DNA of 64,000 nt, taken from Holophagales bacterium. Its GTDB lineage: Bacteria; Acidobacteriota; Thermoanaerobaculia; Multivoradales; Multivoraceae. Within the stretch, counting starts at the first letter, position 1. The number at the start of each line of letters is the position of its first letter. Under the pieces are notes generated by a model that worked only from the letters and a program-made list of their open reading frames with translations, was not told the DNA's origin and did not search any database. This document shows positions 20,508-30,135 of this stretch, piece after piece. The translations under genes were made by a program, and so were the position numbers. The stretch lies in assembly GCA_009845425.1 (NCBI GenBank), contig VXZQ01000007.1, positions 186,001-250,000 of the forward strand, read 5' to 3'.

Positions 20508-22094
20508 CTACCTCGGCCCGACCGTCCCTCTCGTCGACAGCAGCTCACCCGTGAGCGGGTCGTAGACCGCCGCCACGAAACGATGTTCGCGTTTGCGGAT
20601 CTTGAGGTCCATCTCGAAGATGAAGAAGTCGCCGCGCGTGGGTTCCTTCGGGATGACCACCGGGATCTTCACAGCGGCCGGCGCCGCCTGATCGCCCCAC
20701 TTGTTCATCAGGCGGATCCTGAACTCCAGTTCGTTCATCCACTGGCCGTTCACGGGCAGCAGTTCCACGTCTTCAAGGGGAAACGCAACGGTCATGGGTA
20801 GGTCGAGCTTCAGGAGTCCCGCCTTCCTCGGCTCGCCGAAGCTCACCTCGAGCGATTCGGCGCCAGGGGAACCGCCGAGCAGCAGGGCGCCCTCAACCAG
20901 CATCCCGACCTCGGCGGCCCTGGACATGTCCAGGTAGTGTTCCCGTGTTCTCACCCGGAGGTCGGGATGGCCGGGTAGCCGCACGGCGATCCGGTGAAGC
21001 CGGTCGTCTTCGTTGCGTGGAGGTTCGAAGCCGAGCCAGTAGTAGGAGCGGGTGTCCGCCGCCGTCTCCGCGAGGGCACTCTTGCTGAAGGAGTTGATCA
21101 TCGGCAGGCCGCCGGTTTCCTCGGCCAGAAACTGGAGGACATTGTGGAATCGCCGCTCGGGTACGCCCCTCCACACTCCATACCCTCCGACTGAACCCGC
21201 GAAGACTGGCGCCACGCCCGCCCCCGCGCCGAAGCCGGTGATCGGAGGACCCGGCGGGCCCTGGAATCCGGGAGTATCGATCGGGTAGAGGCTGTACCCG
21301 ACCAGGTTCGCGGCGTTGACCAGAGGCCCGTAGAGCCGGTCGAGCGTTACGCCGGCGGACGCCGCCGCGTAGGCCGATCTGAAGTTCCACGTGTCGGACA
21401 CGGTGGCCCACCCCTCGATCAGCAGCAGCATGACCTTGCGGCCCGGCGCATTGGCGAAACTGCGCACGGCGCCGGCGGCAGCCATCACCGATCGTCGGGT
21501 CTTGTCTCCCCGCTCCGAGCCCATGCCGTACTGGTACATCAGACCGTACGACTTGCGTTCCCTTGCCTCCAGCAGCGCGGTCTCGATGTCGACGCGGTCG
21601 CCGGTCCAGTCCGTGAGCAGGGTGAGTTCGCGGCCGTCGTGGGCCACGACCGCGACGCGATCGGCCGGTCCGAGCTGGACCAGATCCTCTTCCAGGCGGT
21701 TCAGCACACGATCCCTGCGCTGCTTGATCGCGAACAGGTCGTCGATGAAGACGAGGTAGCTCGTGCCGACCGGCTCGTCCGGGGTCAGGGCGGGCACGCT
21801 GCCGACGCCTTCGTCGGACGCCTCCAGCGCGCGGCCCTCGTCGATCTCCGTGAAGTAGTCGATCGGTACCGTTTCACCGTCGACGTGGAGTTCGAAGTCT
21901 CCCGGCTGGAGGCCCCGGATGCGGTTCCCGCTCCTGTCCGTGACGACGACTTCGACGTTGACCACGCGGACGTCGATCACGTCGGAGAAGAGGTCCGGCA
22001 GCGGACTGTCCTGCGCGGCCGCCGGTAGCGCGGCCAGCAGGCACGTGACGGTAGCCGCGGCGCGGAGTCCTGGCAGGTTCGGGTTCATGTCCAT
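20508..22094 (-). CDS. VWFA-related secreted protein (array copy 2)
   Basis: The 528-residue protein has a signal peptide ending LLAALPAAAQ. It shows the VWFA-related acidobacterial layout: LPDLFSDVIDVRVVNVEVVV, then FVDGETVPID-like text leading to YFTEIDEG, and a VWA-like core with TSYLVFIDDLFAIKQRRD (about residues 111-128). LLTDWTGDRVDIETAL and GRKVMLLLIEGWA follow, and the C-terminal block is SYYWLGFEPPRNEDD and HPDLRVRTREHYLDMS. The classical DxSxS metal site is replaced by FIDDL. I chose ATG 22094 for its AGAGGT ribosome site; the frame stays open further upstream. Probably periplasmic or surface-located. Role unknown. Confidence 0.85.
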   Translation of the reverse strand: MDMNPNLPGLRAAATVTCLLAALPAAAQDSPLPDLFSDVIDVRVVNVEVVVTDRSGNRIRGLQPGDFELHVDGETVPIDYFTEIDEGRALEASDEGVGSVPALTPDEPVGTSYLVFIDDLFAIKQRRDRVLNRLEEDLVQLGPADRVAVVAHDGRELTLLTDWTGDRVDIETALLEARERKSYGLMYQYGMGSERGDKTRRSVMAAAGAVRSFANAPGRKVMLLLIEGWATVSDTWNFRSAYAAASAGVTLDRLYGPLVNAANLVGYSLYPIDTPGFQGPPGPPITGFGAGAGVAPVFAGSVGGYGVWRGVPERRFHNVLQFLAEETGGLPMINSFSKSALAETAADTRSYYWLGFEPPRNEDDRLHRIAVRLPGHPDLRVRTREHYLDMSRAAEVGMLVEGALLLGGSPGAESLEVSFGEPRKAGLLKLDLPMTVAFPLEDVELLPVNGQWMNELEFRIRLMNKWGDQAAPAAVKIPVVIPKEPTRGDFFIFEMDLKIRKREHRFVAAVYDPLTGELLSTRGTVGPR

Positions 22095-22125
22095 CAGGTT
22101 ACCTCTCGAATCCCGGTCGGGGAGA

Positions 22126-23730
22126 TCATGGTTGGTCTCCCCTGGGACTGACAACCCCACGGGCCGACACGAGCATCCTGTCCGTGAGCGGATCGTAGAC
22201 GGCCGCGACGTATCGGTACTCGCGCTTTCGAAGGCGGAGGTCCGTTTCGTAGACGAAGGTCTCGCCCGGCGCCGGCGCCTCGGGCCTGACCACCGGGACC
22301 TTGCGAACCAGCTTTCTGGACAGAATGTCCCACTTGTCCACCGCCGAGATCCGGAACTCGAGTTCGTTCACCCATTGTCCGTCCATTGGTAGCAGGGTCA
22401 GCTCGTCGAGCGGGATGACTACCTCCACCGGCACGGAGATCCTGCGGAATCCGGCCTTGGTCGGTGTCCCCAGCCTCACGTCCAGGGTGTCGGCGCCGGG
22501 GGTTGTTCCGAAGAGCATCGAAGCCTCCAGGCGCATGCCGATCTCCGTGTCTTTCGACATGTCCAGGTAGTGCTCCCGGGAGCGCGCGCGGAGTTTCTTG
22601 TGTCCGACCAGCCGCACCCTGATGTCGTGCAACTCGTCATCGCGGCTCTGTGGGGCGTCGAAACCGAGCCAGTAGTAGGAGCGTGTGTCCGCCACGGTCT
22701 CGCTGAGTGCCTTGCTGCGGAAGGCGTTGAGCATCGGTCGCCCTCCCGTTTCGTCGGCGAGGAAGCGAAAGACGTCGTGTTGCCGCTGCTCGTACGAGCC
22801 GGCCATGACCATCTGCATCGACGGCCACGGCGGCGGGTAGATCGTGCTGCCGCGTGAGTCGCCCGTCACGTAGGTGTAGTAGCCGCCCGGTACCCTTGGA
22901 AGGGGTTGCCAGTAGGAGCGAGGTCCATGCTGAAGACCCGCTACGTCGACCGGGTACAGGCTGTAGCCGACCCGGTTGGCGGCATGGACCAGCGGGCTGT
23001 ACAGGCTCTCGACGCTCGGTCTGGAGAGTCCCGACCGCAGGACGTCCCATACGGCGCTCGGGGCGCTCCAGCTGTCGGCCAGCAGAAGCATGACGTTGCG
23101 GCCCGGTCCGCGGGCGACGCTTTGCATGGTCGCGGTGGCCGCCATGACGGCGCGCCGGGTGGCTTCGACACCGCGGCGGCCGAAGGCCGGGCGCATCCGG
23201 GCAGCCAGTAGCGCGCTGCGGAGTTGGTACTGAGAGTTCGTCCAGTCCGTCAGCCGGGAAACGCCCTCTCCGTCGAACGCGACGATCGCCGCGCGGTCCG
23301 CCGGGTTGAGCAGGTGGAGATCCTGGTCCAGGCGGCTCAACACGCGGTCGCGGCGGCCGCGGACGGCCGACAGGTCGTCCACGAAGATCAGGTAGTTCGT
23401 ACCGACCGGTTCGTCGTGGGTCAAGGCCGGCACATCCGCGACGCCGTCGCCGCCGGCGGTCCTCGCGTAGCCCTCGTCGACCTCGGTGAAGTACGCGATG
23501 GGGACCGGCTGGCGGTCCACCAGGAGCTCGAAGTCGTCTGGCTCGAGTCCGCGAATCCGGTTCCCCTTCTTGTCCGTAACGACTACTTCTACATTGACGA
23601 TCCGAACGTCGATCGTGTCGGAGAACAGCTCCGGCAGCGACGGTTCCTGGGCCGTTATGGGGAGCGCGGCCAGGATCAGCGCGCTGGTGATGGCTGCGCT
23701 GGATCTCAATCGGGGAACTGCCTTGGTCAT
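22126..23730 (-). CDS. VWFA-related secreted protein (array copy 3)
   Basis: The 534-residue paralogue has a signal peptide MTKAVPRLRSSAAITSALIL with cleavage near ITAQ, LPELFSDTIDVRIVNVEVVV, YLIFVDDLSAVRGRRD as the VWA-like strand, RLTDWTNSQYQLRSAL, GRNVMLLLADSW, and the C-terminal SYYWLGFDAPQSRDDELHDI and REHYLDMSKDTEIGM blocks. A copy-specific loop rich in Tyr, Gly and Pro (about residues 265-300) differs from the neighbours. Its start lies two bases after the stop of copy 4. Probably co-expressed with the whole array. Confidence 0.87.
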   Translation of the reverse strand: MTKAVPRLRSSAAITSALILAALPITAQEPSLPELFSDTIDVRIVNVEVVVTDKKGNRIRGLEPDDFELLVDRQPVPIAYFTEVDEGYARTAGGDGVADVPALTHDEPVGTNYLIFVDDLSAVRGRRDRVLSRLDQDLHLLNPADRAAIVAFDGEGVSRLTDWTNSQYQLRSALLAARMRPAFGRRGVEATRRAVMAATATMQSVARGPGRNVMLLLADSWSAPSAVWDVLRSGLSRPSVESLYSPLVHAANRVGYSLYPVDVAGLQHGPRSYWQPLPRVPGGYYTYVTGDSRGSTIYPPPWPSMQMVMAGSYEQRQHDVFRFLADETGGRPMLNAFRSKALSETVADTRSYYWLGFDAPQSRDDELHDIRVRLVGHKKLRARSREHYLDMSKDTEIGMRLEASMLFGTTPGADTLDVRLGTPTKAGFRRISVPVEVVIPLDELTLLPMDGQWVNELEFRISAVDKWDILSRKLVRKVPVVRPEAPAPGETFVYETDLRLRKREYRYVAAVYDPLTDRMLVSARGVVSPRGDQP

Positions 23731-23732
23731 GT

Positions 23733-25403
23733 CTACCTCGGCCCGATCGTTTCGCTGGCAGACAGGATCGTGCCGCTCACCGGGTCATGGACGGCCACCA
23801 CGATGCGGTGTTCCCGCTTTCGGAGCACCAGTTCCGTCGTGTACCACCAGTGCTGGCCAGGCTCCGGTTCCGCCGGGCCTGAGATGCGGACCGTCTCGAC
23901 CGGCGTCTCGGAGCGGTCGCCGGATTCGTTGATCACGGAGACACGCAACTCGACCTCGTTCATCCACAGGTTGCCCATCGGGAGGAGGGTGATGTCGTCG
24001 AGGGGGATGAACACCTTCATCGGCACCAGGATCTTCCGGCCCCGGGTGGATTGGGGAGCGCCGAACTCGACCGTCAGCGTTTCCTTTCCCGCTACGCCGC
24101 CGAACAGCAGGGAACCCTCGACCATCATCGTCACTTCCGTGCTCTTCGACAGATCGAGATAGCTCCGCCTCGACCTGACCCGAAGATCGGGACGGCCAAC
24201 CAGTCGCACTTCGATGTCGTGGAGCGTGTCGTCCTCGTTGCGAGGCGGTTCGAATCCGAGCCAGTAGTAGGAGCGGGTGTCGGTCGCGGCCTCGGCCAGG
24301 GCGATGTCGCGGGAGGAGTTGATCATCGGCAGTCCCCCGGTCTCGCGGGCGAGATAGCCGAGTGAAGCTTCCTGGGACCATTCGCTGTACAGATCGGTCG
24401 GCAGGGCGGAGAGGTTCGGTTCCAGCCCCAGGCTCGGACTAGGGGTGTACGTCGCGGACGGGTCGCTGGTTCCGGAGGGGGCGTTCGTGAAGGCGGGATC
24501 AAAGCCGGGCAGGTCGACGGGGTAGAGCGTGTAGCCGACCAGGTTGGCGGCGTGGACGAGGGGGCCGTAGATGCTCTCGATGCTCGGCGGCCGCCAGTCG
24601 ACCGGATCGAAGTTGTCCCTGTTCCACCGGGGTACGCCCCAGCCGTCCGCCAGCACGAGCATCACCTTGCGGCCCGGTGGATCGGCGTAGCTCCGGAGAG
24701 TGGCCGTCGCGGCGAGAACGGACCGCTGGATCTCACGCTCCCGTTTGTTCAGATGCAGCGTCGACATCGCTCGCCGGATACCTGCGCGGGAGCGGACGAG
24801 AGCCGGCGATGGCCGGTCCGCCAGGGCCGGTTCGACAACGGCCGGTTCGATGTCAACGATTCGCATCATGCCCAGCGCGTCGCGCTTGTGCGCCTCGTCG
24901 AACGCGTCGCGAAGTACGTCCCGCGAGTCGGTCCAGTCCGTCAGTTCGGAGACGTTCTGGCCGTCGAACGCGACCAGGGCGACGCGATCGTTCGCACCGA
25001 GCTTTATCAGGTCCTGCTCCAGCCGCGCCAGCACCCGGTCCCGATCCCGCCTGACCGCGAAGTACTCGTCGATGAAGACGAGGTAGTTCGTGCGCACCGG
25101 CTCGCCGGGGACGAGCGAAGACACCGCCCCCGGCGCGTCCGCCTGTCCGCTCGCCCGGGCGATTCCCCCGTCGATCTCCGTGAAGTACTCGACCGGCACG
25201 CTCTCGCCGTCCACCCGAAGTTCGAAGTCCGCCGCGTCCAGGCCTTGTACCCGATTGCCCTTCCTGTCCGTGACAACCACCTCGACGTTGACCACGCGGA
25301 CATCGATCGTGTCGGAGAAGAGCTCCGGCAGCGGCGACTCCTGCGCGGCGGCCGGCAGCGCGGCCAGGATCAGGGCGAACAGGAATGGGGATTGGAGTCT
25401 CAC
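23733..25403 (-). CDS. VWFA-related secreted protein (array copy 4)
   Basis: The 556-residue paralogue starts at GTG 25403 (read as Met) after an AGTAGGTGAC ribosome site. The signal peptide is RLQSPFLFALILAALPAAAQ. Conserved blocks are YFTEIDGGIARASG, YLVFIDEYFAVRRDRD, ELTDWTDSRDVLRDAF, GRKVMLVLADGWGVP, SYYWLGFEPPRNEDDTLHDI and RSYLDLSKSTEVTM. It has the longest middle insert of the array, with Pro- and Ala-rich linkers near residues 195-225 and 300-330. The longer upstream reading frame is antisense noise. Confidence 0.87.
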   Translation of the reverse strand: MRLQSPFLFALILAALPAAAQESPLPELFSDTIDVRVVNVEVVVTDRKGNRVQGLDAADFELRVDGESVPVEYFTEIDGGIARASGQADAPGAVSSLVPGEPVRTNYLVFIDEYFAVRRDRDRVLARLEQDLIKLGANDRVALVAFDGQNVSELTDWTDSRDVLRDAFDEAHKRDALGMMRIVDIEPAVVEPALADRPSPALVRSRAGIRRAMSTLHLNKREREIQRSVLAATATLRSYADPPGRKVMLVLADGWGVPRWNRDNFDPVDWRPPSIESIYGPLVHAANLVGYTLYPVDLPGFDPAFTNAPSGTSDPSATYTPSPSLGLEPNLSALPTDLYSEWSQEASLGYLARETGGLPMINSSRDIALAEAATDTRSYYWLGFEPPRNEDDTLHDIEVRLVGRPDLRVRSRRSYLDLSKSTEVTMMVEGSLLFGGVAGKETLTVEFGAPQSTRGRKILVPMKVFIPLDDITLLPMGNLWMNEVELRVSVINESGDRSETPVETVRISGPAEPEPGQHWWYTTELVLRKREHRIVVAVHDPVSGTILSASETIGPR

Positions 25404-25411
25404 CACGTCAC

Positions 25412-27067
25412 CTACTTGCGTTCGCTCACTGTATCCGCGGGACCGATCGTCCCCTGCGCAGAGAGGATCGCACCCGAGAGCGGGTCGTAGACAGCGGCCA
25501 CGTAGCGATGCTCTCGCTTTCTCACCACGACGCCCGTGTCGTAGACGAAGGTCTGTCCCGGTTGCGGCGCCGCGGGACCGGCGATCGGGATCCTCCGGAC
25601 CGGAGTTTCCGAGCGATCGCCGCTCTCGTTGATCACGGTGATCCGCAACTCCAGTTCGTTCATCCACTGGCCACCAAGGGGCAGGAGGGTCACATCGTCG
25701 AGGGGGATCGTGACCGTCACCGGCACCGCGATCTTTCGGAAGCCGGCCTTCTCGGGCGTGCCGAACTCCATCTTGAGCGCCTCGGTGCCGGGGGAGCCAC
25801 CGAAGAGCAGCGATCCCTCTACCAGCATGGTGACCTCGGTGCCCTTCGACATGTCCACGTAGCTTTCGCGTGACCTGACCCGGAGGTCCCTACGCCCTGT
25901 CACTCGAACGTCGATGTCGTGCAGCTCGTCGTTCTCGTCGCGATGGGGCTGGAAGCCGAGCCAGTAGTAGGAGCGCGTGTCCGCCGCCGCTTCGGAGAAG
26001 GCGACATCGCGGCGGGCGTTGATCATCGGCAGCCCGCCGGTTTCGTGGGCAAGGAACTCGAGAACCGCGTGCTCCCCCCACTCCGGATCGCTCGGAGAAG
26101 CGAAGTAACCGTTCGGATAGTGGAACCCGAAGAGACCTCCCTGCTGGCCGCGGCGACGCAGATAGCCCCTGTAGCGGTTGAAGCTCGCTCCGGAGAAAGG
26201 ACTCCAGAAGGCGGGTTGTCCGATCGACGCGTCGGCAACGGTCCCCAGGTGGCGGGGCCGGAACCCGGGGAGATCGACCGGATACAACGTGTAGCCGACC
26301 AGGTTGGCCGAGTGGACGAGAGGACCGTACAGGTGATCCACACTCAGGTCCGGCAGCCAGGTCGTCGGCCAGTCCCCACTCCCCCGCAGGTCTCCGGGCG
26401 CCTTCCAATTCTCGACGAGGAGGAGCATCACCTTGCGGCCCGGAGCCGCGGCGAAACTGCGCACGGCCGCCGTTGCGGCCATCACGGCTCTCTGGACCCG
26501 ATCGCGTGGGGTGCCCAGCCCGAGCGGCCGCCTCAGCCCGAGAGCCTCCCGTTCCATCACCTGTCGCAGCGCGTCCTCGATCTGGTCGCGGGAACCGGTC
26601 CAGTCCGTCACGCGGGTGATGTTGTACCCGTCGTACACGACGATCGCGACCCGGTCCGCCGGACCGAGCCGGGCCAGGTCGGTCCGGAGCCCGGCCAGCA
26701 CCCGGTCGCGGTGGGGCTGGATCGCGGAGAGTTCGTCAACGAAGATGAGGAAACTCGTTCCGACCGGCTCGTCGGGCGCCAGGGCCGGCACGTCGCCAAC
26801 GGTGCTATCGGGCGAGGTTGTTGCACGTCCGTCGTCGATCTCCGTGAAGTGGTCGAGCGGCACGGGTTCGCCATCTACGTGGAGCTCGAAGTCCGACGCC
26901 TCCAGGCCGCGGATCCGGTTTCCCTGTCGGTCCGTCACTACGACCTCGATGTTGACGACCCGGACGTCGATCACGTCTGTGAACAGGTCGGGCAGTGGAC
27001 TCTCCTGGCCGGCGGCCGGGACCGCGGCGAGGAGCAGGCCGGCGGTCGTCGCGCGAAGGAGGCTCAC
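25412..27067 (-). CDS. VWFA-related secreted protein (array copy 5)
   Basis: The 551-residue paralogue starts at a GTG (27067) that overlaps the stop of copy 6 by four bases (GTGA). The signal peptide is SLLRATTAGLLLAAVPAAGQ. Blocks are LPDLFTDVIDVRVVNIEVVV, HFTEIDDGRATTS, FLIFVDELSAIQPHRD, RVTDWTGSRDQIEDAL, GRKVMLLLVENWKAP, a Tyr/Gly/Arg-rich variable loop (about 275-315) and SYYWLGFQPHRDENDELHDI. The variable loops differ between copies while the flanking core is conserved. Confidence 0.87.
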   Translation of the reverse strand: MSLLRATTAGLLLAAVPAAGQESPLPDLFTDVIDVRVVNIEVVVTDRQGNRIRGLEASDFELHVDGEPVPLDHFTEIDDGRATTSPDSTVGDVPALAPDEPVGTSFLIFVDELSAIQPHRDRVLAGLRTDLARLGPADRVAIVVYDGYNITRVTDWTGSRDQIEDALRQVMEREALGLRRPLGLGTPRDRVQRAVMAATAAVRSFAAAPGRKVMLLLVENWKAPGDLRGSGDWPTTWLPDLSVDHLYGPLVHSANLVGYTLYPVDLPGFRPRHLGTVADASIGQPAFWSPFSGASFNRYRGYLRRRGQQGGLFGFHYPNGYFASPSDPEWGEHAVLEFLAHETGGLPMINARRDVAFSEAAADTRSYYWLGFQPHRDENDELHDIDVRVTGRRDLRVRSRESYVDMSKGTEVTMLVEGSLLFGGSPGTEALKMEFGTPEKAGFRKIAVPVTVTIPLDDVTLLPLGGQWMNELELRITVINESGDRSETPVRRIPIAGPAAPQPGQTFVYDTGVVVRKREHRYVAAVYDPLSGAILSAQGTIGPADTVSERK

Positions 27068-28653
27068 TTCGCGTCTCCGTTCGGCGTTTCGGTTCCCGTA
27101 GCTGGGCCGACATCGCCGCTGGCCGAGAGGATCGCACCCGAGAGGGGGTCGTAGACGGCAGCGACGTACCGGTGCTCACGCCGGCGCATCACGAGCTCCG
27201 TCTCGTAGACGAACGTGTCTCCGGGCGATGGCGCCCGCGAGCCGTGGATCGGAATCTTGTCAACAGGCGTCTCGGAGCGGTCGCCGTGTTCGTCGATCAG
27301 GGTGACCCGGAACTCCAGCTCGTTCCTCCAGCGACCGTCCATCGGAAGGAGCTGGACGTCATCGAGAGGAATCGACACCTCTATCGGCACCGAGATCTTC
27401 CTGAATCCGGCCTTGCGGGGCGTGCCGAAGCGCGCTTCGAGGACGTCCTTGCCCGGCGAGTCGTCGAACACCAGAGCGCCTTCGACGAGCATCGTGACTT
27501 CGGTGCTCCGGGATATGTCCAGGAAGTGCTTTCGGGTACGAACGCGCAGGCCGCGGCGCCCGGGCAACCGCACCTTGATGTTGTGCAGCTCGTCGTTCTG
27601 GTCACGGGGCGCCTCGAAGCCGAGCCAGTAGTAGGTGCGGGTGTCCTCGGCGGCCTCTCCGAGCGCTCGGTCGCGCGACCCGTCGAGCATCGGCAGTCCG
27701 CCCGTCTGCCTGGCCAGGAACCGGAGGACCTCGTGCCCGTTTTCTCTCCGGCACCACCCCTGGAGCGACGGGCTCGGGATTCGGAGTGGCCGGGTGGACG
27801 GGCCCAGGGTCCAGCCGCGGTCGTCGTTGTAACGGGAGTCGGCGGTGGAGTAGGTGGTGGGTGAGCCCCTCCAGGAAGCGCCGACGCCGGGTTCGCTGAA
27901 CCAGGAGTTGCCGGCGGAGGAAGTGTTCCAGAGTGGGGCCGACGAACAGGAGACCATGTCCCTGAATCCGGGGAGATCGATCGGATACAGGCTGAAGCCG
28001 ACCTGATTCGCAGCGTGAACCAGGGGGTTGTACAGGCTCTCCGTGTCGCCCCAGGGTGGAGCGGCCTCCATGATCGTCAGCGCGCGGGCCGGCTGGCTCC
28101 AGCCGTCGGTCAGGAGAAGCGCCACCTTGCGGCCGGGGGCGACGGCAAAGGCCCGTACCGTTGCGGTAGCGGCCATCACGGCTTTCCGCACCTGATTCTC
28201 CTGGGCTCCCCAGTTGCGCAGCCTTGCGCGGCCATCTGCTCGGCGCTGCCGCGCCAGAGCCAGGGCCTCGCTGATCTCCTGGCGAGAGTTGGTCCAGTCG
28301 GTCAGCCGGGAGACGTTCCTGCCATCGAAGGCGACGACGGCGACGCGATCCGCCGGGTTCAGCAGAACGAGATCCTGTTCCAGCCGGCTCAGCACCCGAT
28401 CGCGGTGCTGCCGGACCGCGTGCAGGTCGTCGATGAAGATGAGGTAGTTCGTGCCCACCGGTTCGTCCGCTACCACCGACGGCACTCTCGCGACATCGTC
28501 GTCCAACGAGCTTCGCGCCACGCCCTCGTCGACTTCCGTGAAGTAGCTGATCGGTAATGGCTCCCGATCGACCAGCAGTTCGAAGTCCGAGGCCTCGAGA
28601 CCGCGGATACGGTGGCCCCTCCGGTCGGTGACGACGACCTCGACGTTCACCAC
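27064..28653 (-). CDS. VWFA-related secreted protein (array copy 6; true start probably CTG at 28791)
   Basis: The first standard start is the GTG at 28653, which gives 529 residues beginning VNVEVVVTDRRGHRIRG. In-frame homology continues further upstream: EEDWPDLFSEVLDVR, preceded by a signal peptide (FAAAVTFCSAAVPVWGQ). The first 46 residues are therefore outside this coordinate range. No ATG, GTG or TTG occurs in that frame after the TPR stop at 28835; a CTG at 28791 gives a signal peptide of sensible length. Core blocks include YLIFIDDLHAVRQHRD, RLTDWTNSRQEISEAL, GRKVALLLTDGWSQP and TYYWLGFEAPRDQNDELHNI. An upstream frameshift is the alternative. Confidence 0.8.
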   Translation of the reverse strand: MVNVEVVVTDRRGHRIRGLEASDFELLVDREPLPISYFTEVDEGVARSSLDDDVARVPSVVADEPVGTNYLIFIDDLHAVRQHRDRVLSRLEQDLVLLNPADRVAVVAFDGRNVSRLTDWTNSRQEISEALALARQRRADGRARLRNWGAQENQVRKAVMAATATVRAFAVAPGRKVALLLTDGWSQPARALTIMEAAPPWGDTESLYNPLVHAANQVGFSLYPIDLPGFRDMVSCSSAPLWNTSSAGNSWFSEPGVGASWRGSPTTYSTADSRYNDDRGWTLGPSTRPLRIPSPSLQGWCRRENGHEVLRFLARQTGGLPMLDGSRDRALGEAAEDTRTYYWLGFEAPRDQNDELHNIKVRLPGRRGLRVRTRKHFLDISRSTEVTMLVEGALVFDDSPGKDVLEARFGTPRKAGFRKISVPIEVSIPLDDVQLLPMDGRWRNELEFRVTLIDEHGDRSETPVDKIPIHGSRAPSPGDTFVYETELVMRRREHRYVAAVYDPLSGAILSASGDVGPATGTETPNGDAK

Positions 28654-28834
28654 CCGAACGTCCAGTACTTCGGAGAACAGATCAGGCCAGTCCTCTTCCT
28701 GTCCCCAAACGGGGACGGCTGCGCTGCAGAAGGTGACAGCGGCAGCGAAGCCGCGCCTCGTCGAGAGCTTCCCTGGTCTCTGGCCGGTCAGAACAGAGTC
28801 CTGTAGAGCAACACGCGTGCCAGGACTCGGTGAC

Positions 28835-30133
28835 TCAGCGGCGGATCTGGGCGAGTCTCCTGCGCAGTCCGGCCGCCTCGGGGCTTTCCGCTTCCTCGGC
28901 CAGGTCGAGCGCCTTCCGGAACTGCCCTGCGGCGGCGTCCGGCAGGCCGCTGCCGACCATCGCTTCGCCGAGGTTCGTGAGCAGTTGGATCAGGCCTTCG
29001 CGGGTGGGGGGATCCTGAGGCCGCGCCTCGTAGGCGCGATCCAGGACCTCGACGGTACGGACGACGTCGCCACGCTCGGCGCTGACCAGGGCGACGAGCA
29101 GCATCATGCTGACGTCGCCGGCGTTCAGTCGCAGGGCCTCTTCAGCCCGGTCGAGCGCCCCGCTCAGGTCGCCGGTCTGAAAGAGCGCCCGCGCCAGGAA
29201 CGGTGCCGCGCCTTCGAGTTCCGGATGCAGCTCGTACGCGCGGCGCGCGGCGGCGAGCGAGCCCGCCGGATCGCCAGCGGCGGCGAGGACTTCGGCGAGC
29301 GCGAAGTGGAGTTCGGGCCTCGAGGCGTCGACATCTATGCCCGCCCGCAGTTCGCGCCGCGCGAGGTCGAGTTCGCCGTGGACGCGGTGAGCGTTGGCGC
29401 GCCGCAGGTAGCTCCGGGCGTCGAGCGCCAGGTCGTGGACGCTCGAGCGGATGGGATCGTTCCGGTAGTTGATTCGTCCCAGCGAGCGCGCGGCGTCGGC
29501 GATCCGCTGTCCGCGCTCGCGGTTTCCGGCCCGCGCGTACGCCTGGGCCAGGGTGACCGCGAAGGAACGGTTCTCGGCTGCGAGTTCGCGGGCTCGGGAC
29601 AAATGCCGAACGGCTGCGTCCGCGTCGGCGGCGGCGAGGGCGAGACGGCCCAGCCCGGCGTGGGCGTGGGCGTTGTCCGGGTCAAGCCGGACCGCTTGCG
29701 CGTACTCCTGGTTGGCGGCGTCGAACTGCCCCGTGCGTTCGAACGCTTCGGCCAGGCGGACACGGGCGGGCGCGTAGTCCGGGTCGAGGGCGAGGGCCGC
29801 ACGATAGAGAGGGAGGCTGTCGGCGGCCGAGCGCTCGTCGACCAGGGCGGCGAGCAGGTAGGGCCATCGGAACGACCGCGGCGAGAGTTGGTGGGCCTGC
29901 CGGTAGGCGGCGATCGCTTCGTCGGTGAAGGTATGCGCCTCGAGCGCCATGCCGTAGCGGCCCCAGGCGTCCCCGTTCGCGGAGTTGGCGCGGAGGTCAG
30001 CCTGAAGAGAGGCGAGTCGCTGGCGGACGGCGGGCTCGGCGCCGTCGAGTTGGGGGGTGGGGACCTGTTGGGCGCCGGTGGGCGCCACGGTCGCCGCGGC
30101 GAACAGCAGGACAGCCAGCGGTCGGGCCGTCAT
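28835..30133 (-). CDS. Secreted tetratricopeptide-repeat protein
   Basis: The 432-residue protein has a signal peptide (MTARPLAVLLFAAATVAPTG). At least seven degenerate 34-residue TPR units follow from about residue 45, for example AIAAYRQAHQLSPRSFRWPY, ANQEYAQAVRLDPDNAHAHA and ALDRAEEALRLNAGDVSMML. It starts two bases before the CRTAC1-like gene's stop and precedes the VWFA array, so it is probably co-transcribed with both. TPR proteins act as periplasmic scaffolds; the partner is plausibly the adjacent CRTAC1 or VWFA proteins, which is inference from context. Confidence 0.88.
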   Translation of the reverse strand: MTARPLAVLLFAAATVAPTGAQQVPTPQLDGAEPAVRQRLASLQADLRANSANGDAWGRYGMALEAHTFTDEAIAAYRQAHQLSPRSFRWPYLLAALVDERSAADSLPLYRAALALDPDYAPARVRLAEAFERTGQFDAANQEYAQAVRLDPDNAHAHAGLGRLALAAADADAAVRHLSRARELAAENRSFAVTLAQAYARAGNRERGQRIADAARSLGRINYRNDPIRSSVHDLALDARSYLRRANAHRVHGELDLARRELRAGIDVDASRPELHFALAEVLAAAGDPAGSLAAARRAYELHPELEGAAPFLARALFQTGDLSGALDRAEEALRLNAGDVSMMLLVALVSAERGDVVRTVEVLDRAYEARPQDPPTREGLIQLLTNLGEAMVGSGLPDAAAGQFRKALDLAEEAESPEAAGLRRRLAQIRR

Positions 30134-30135
30134 TG

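Noticed and set aside
19845..28791. CRISPR or simple tandem repeat in the repeated VWFA region
   Set aside because: Repeats are whole diverged genes of 1.5-1.7 kb, not short identical repeats with spacers.
28788..28816. Eight-codon GTG ORF ending at the proposed CTG start of VWFA copy 6 as a leader peptide
   Set aside because: No ribosome site and no conserved sequence; the overlap may be chance.
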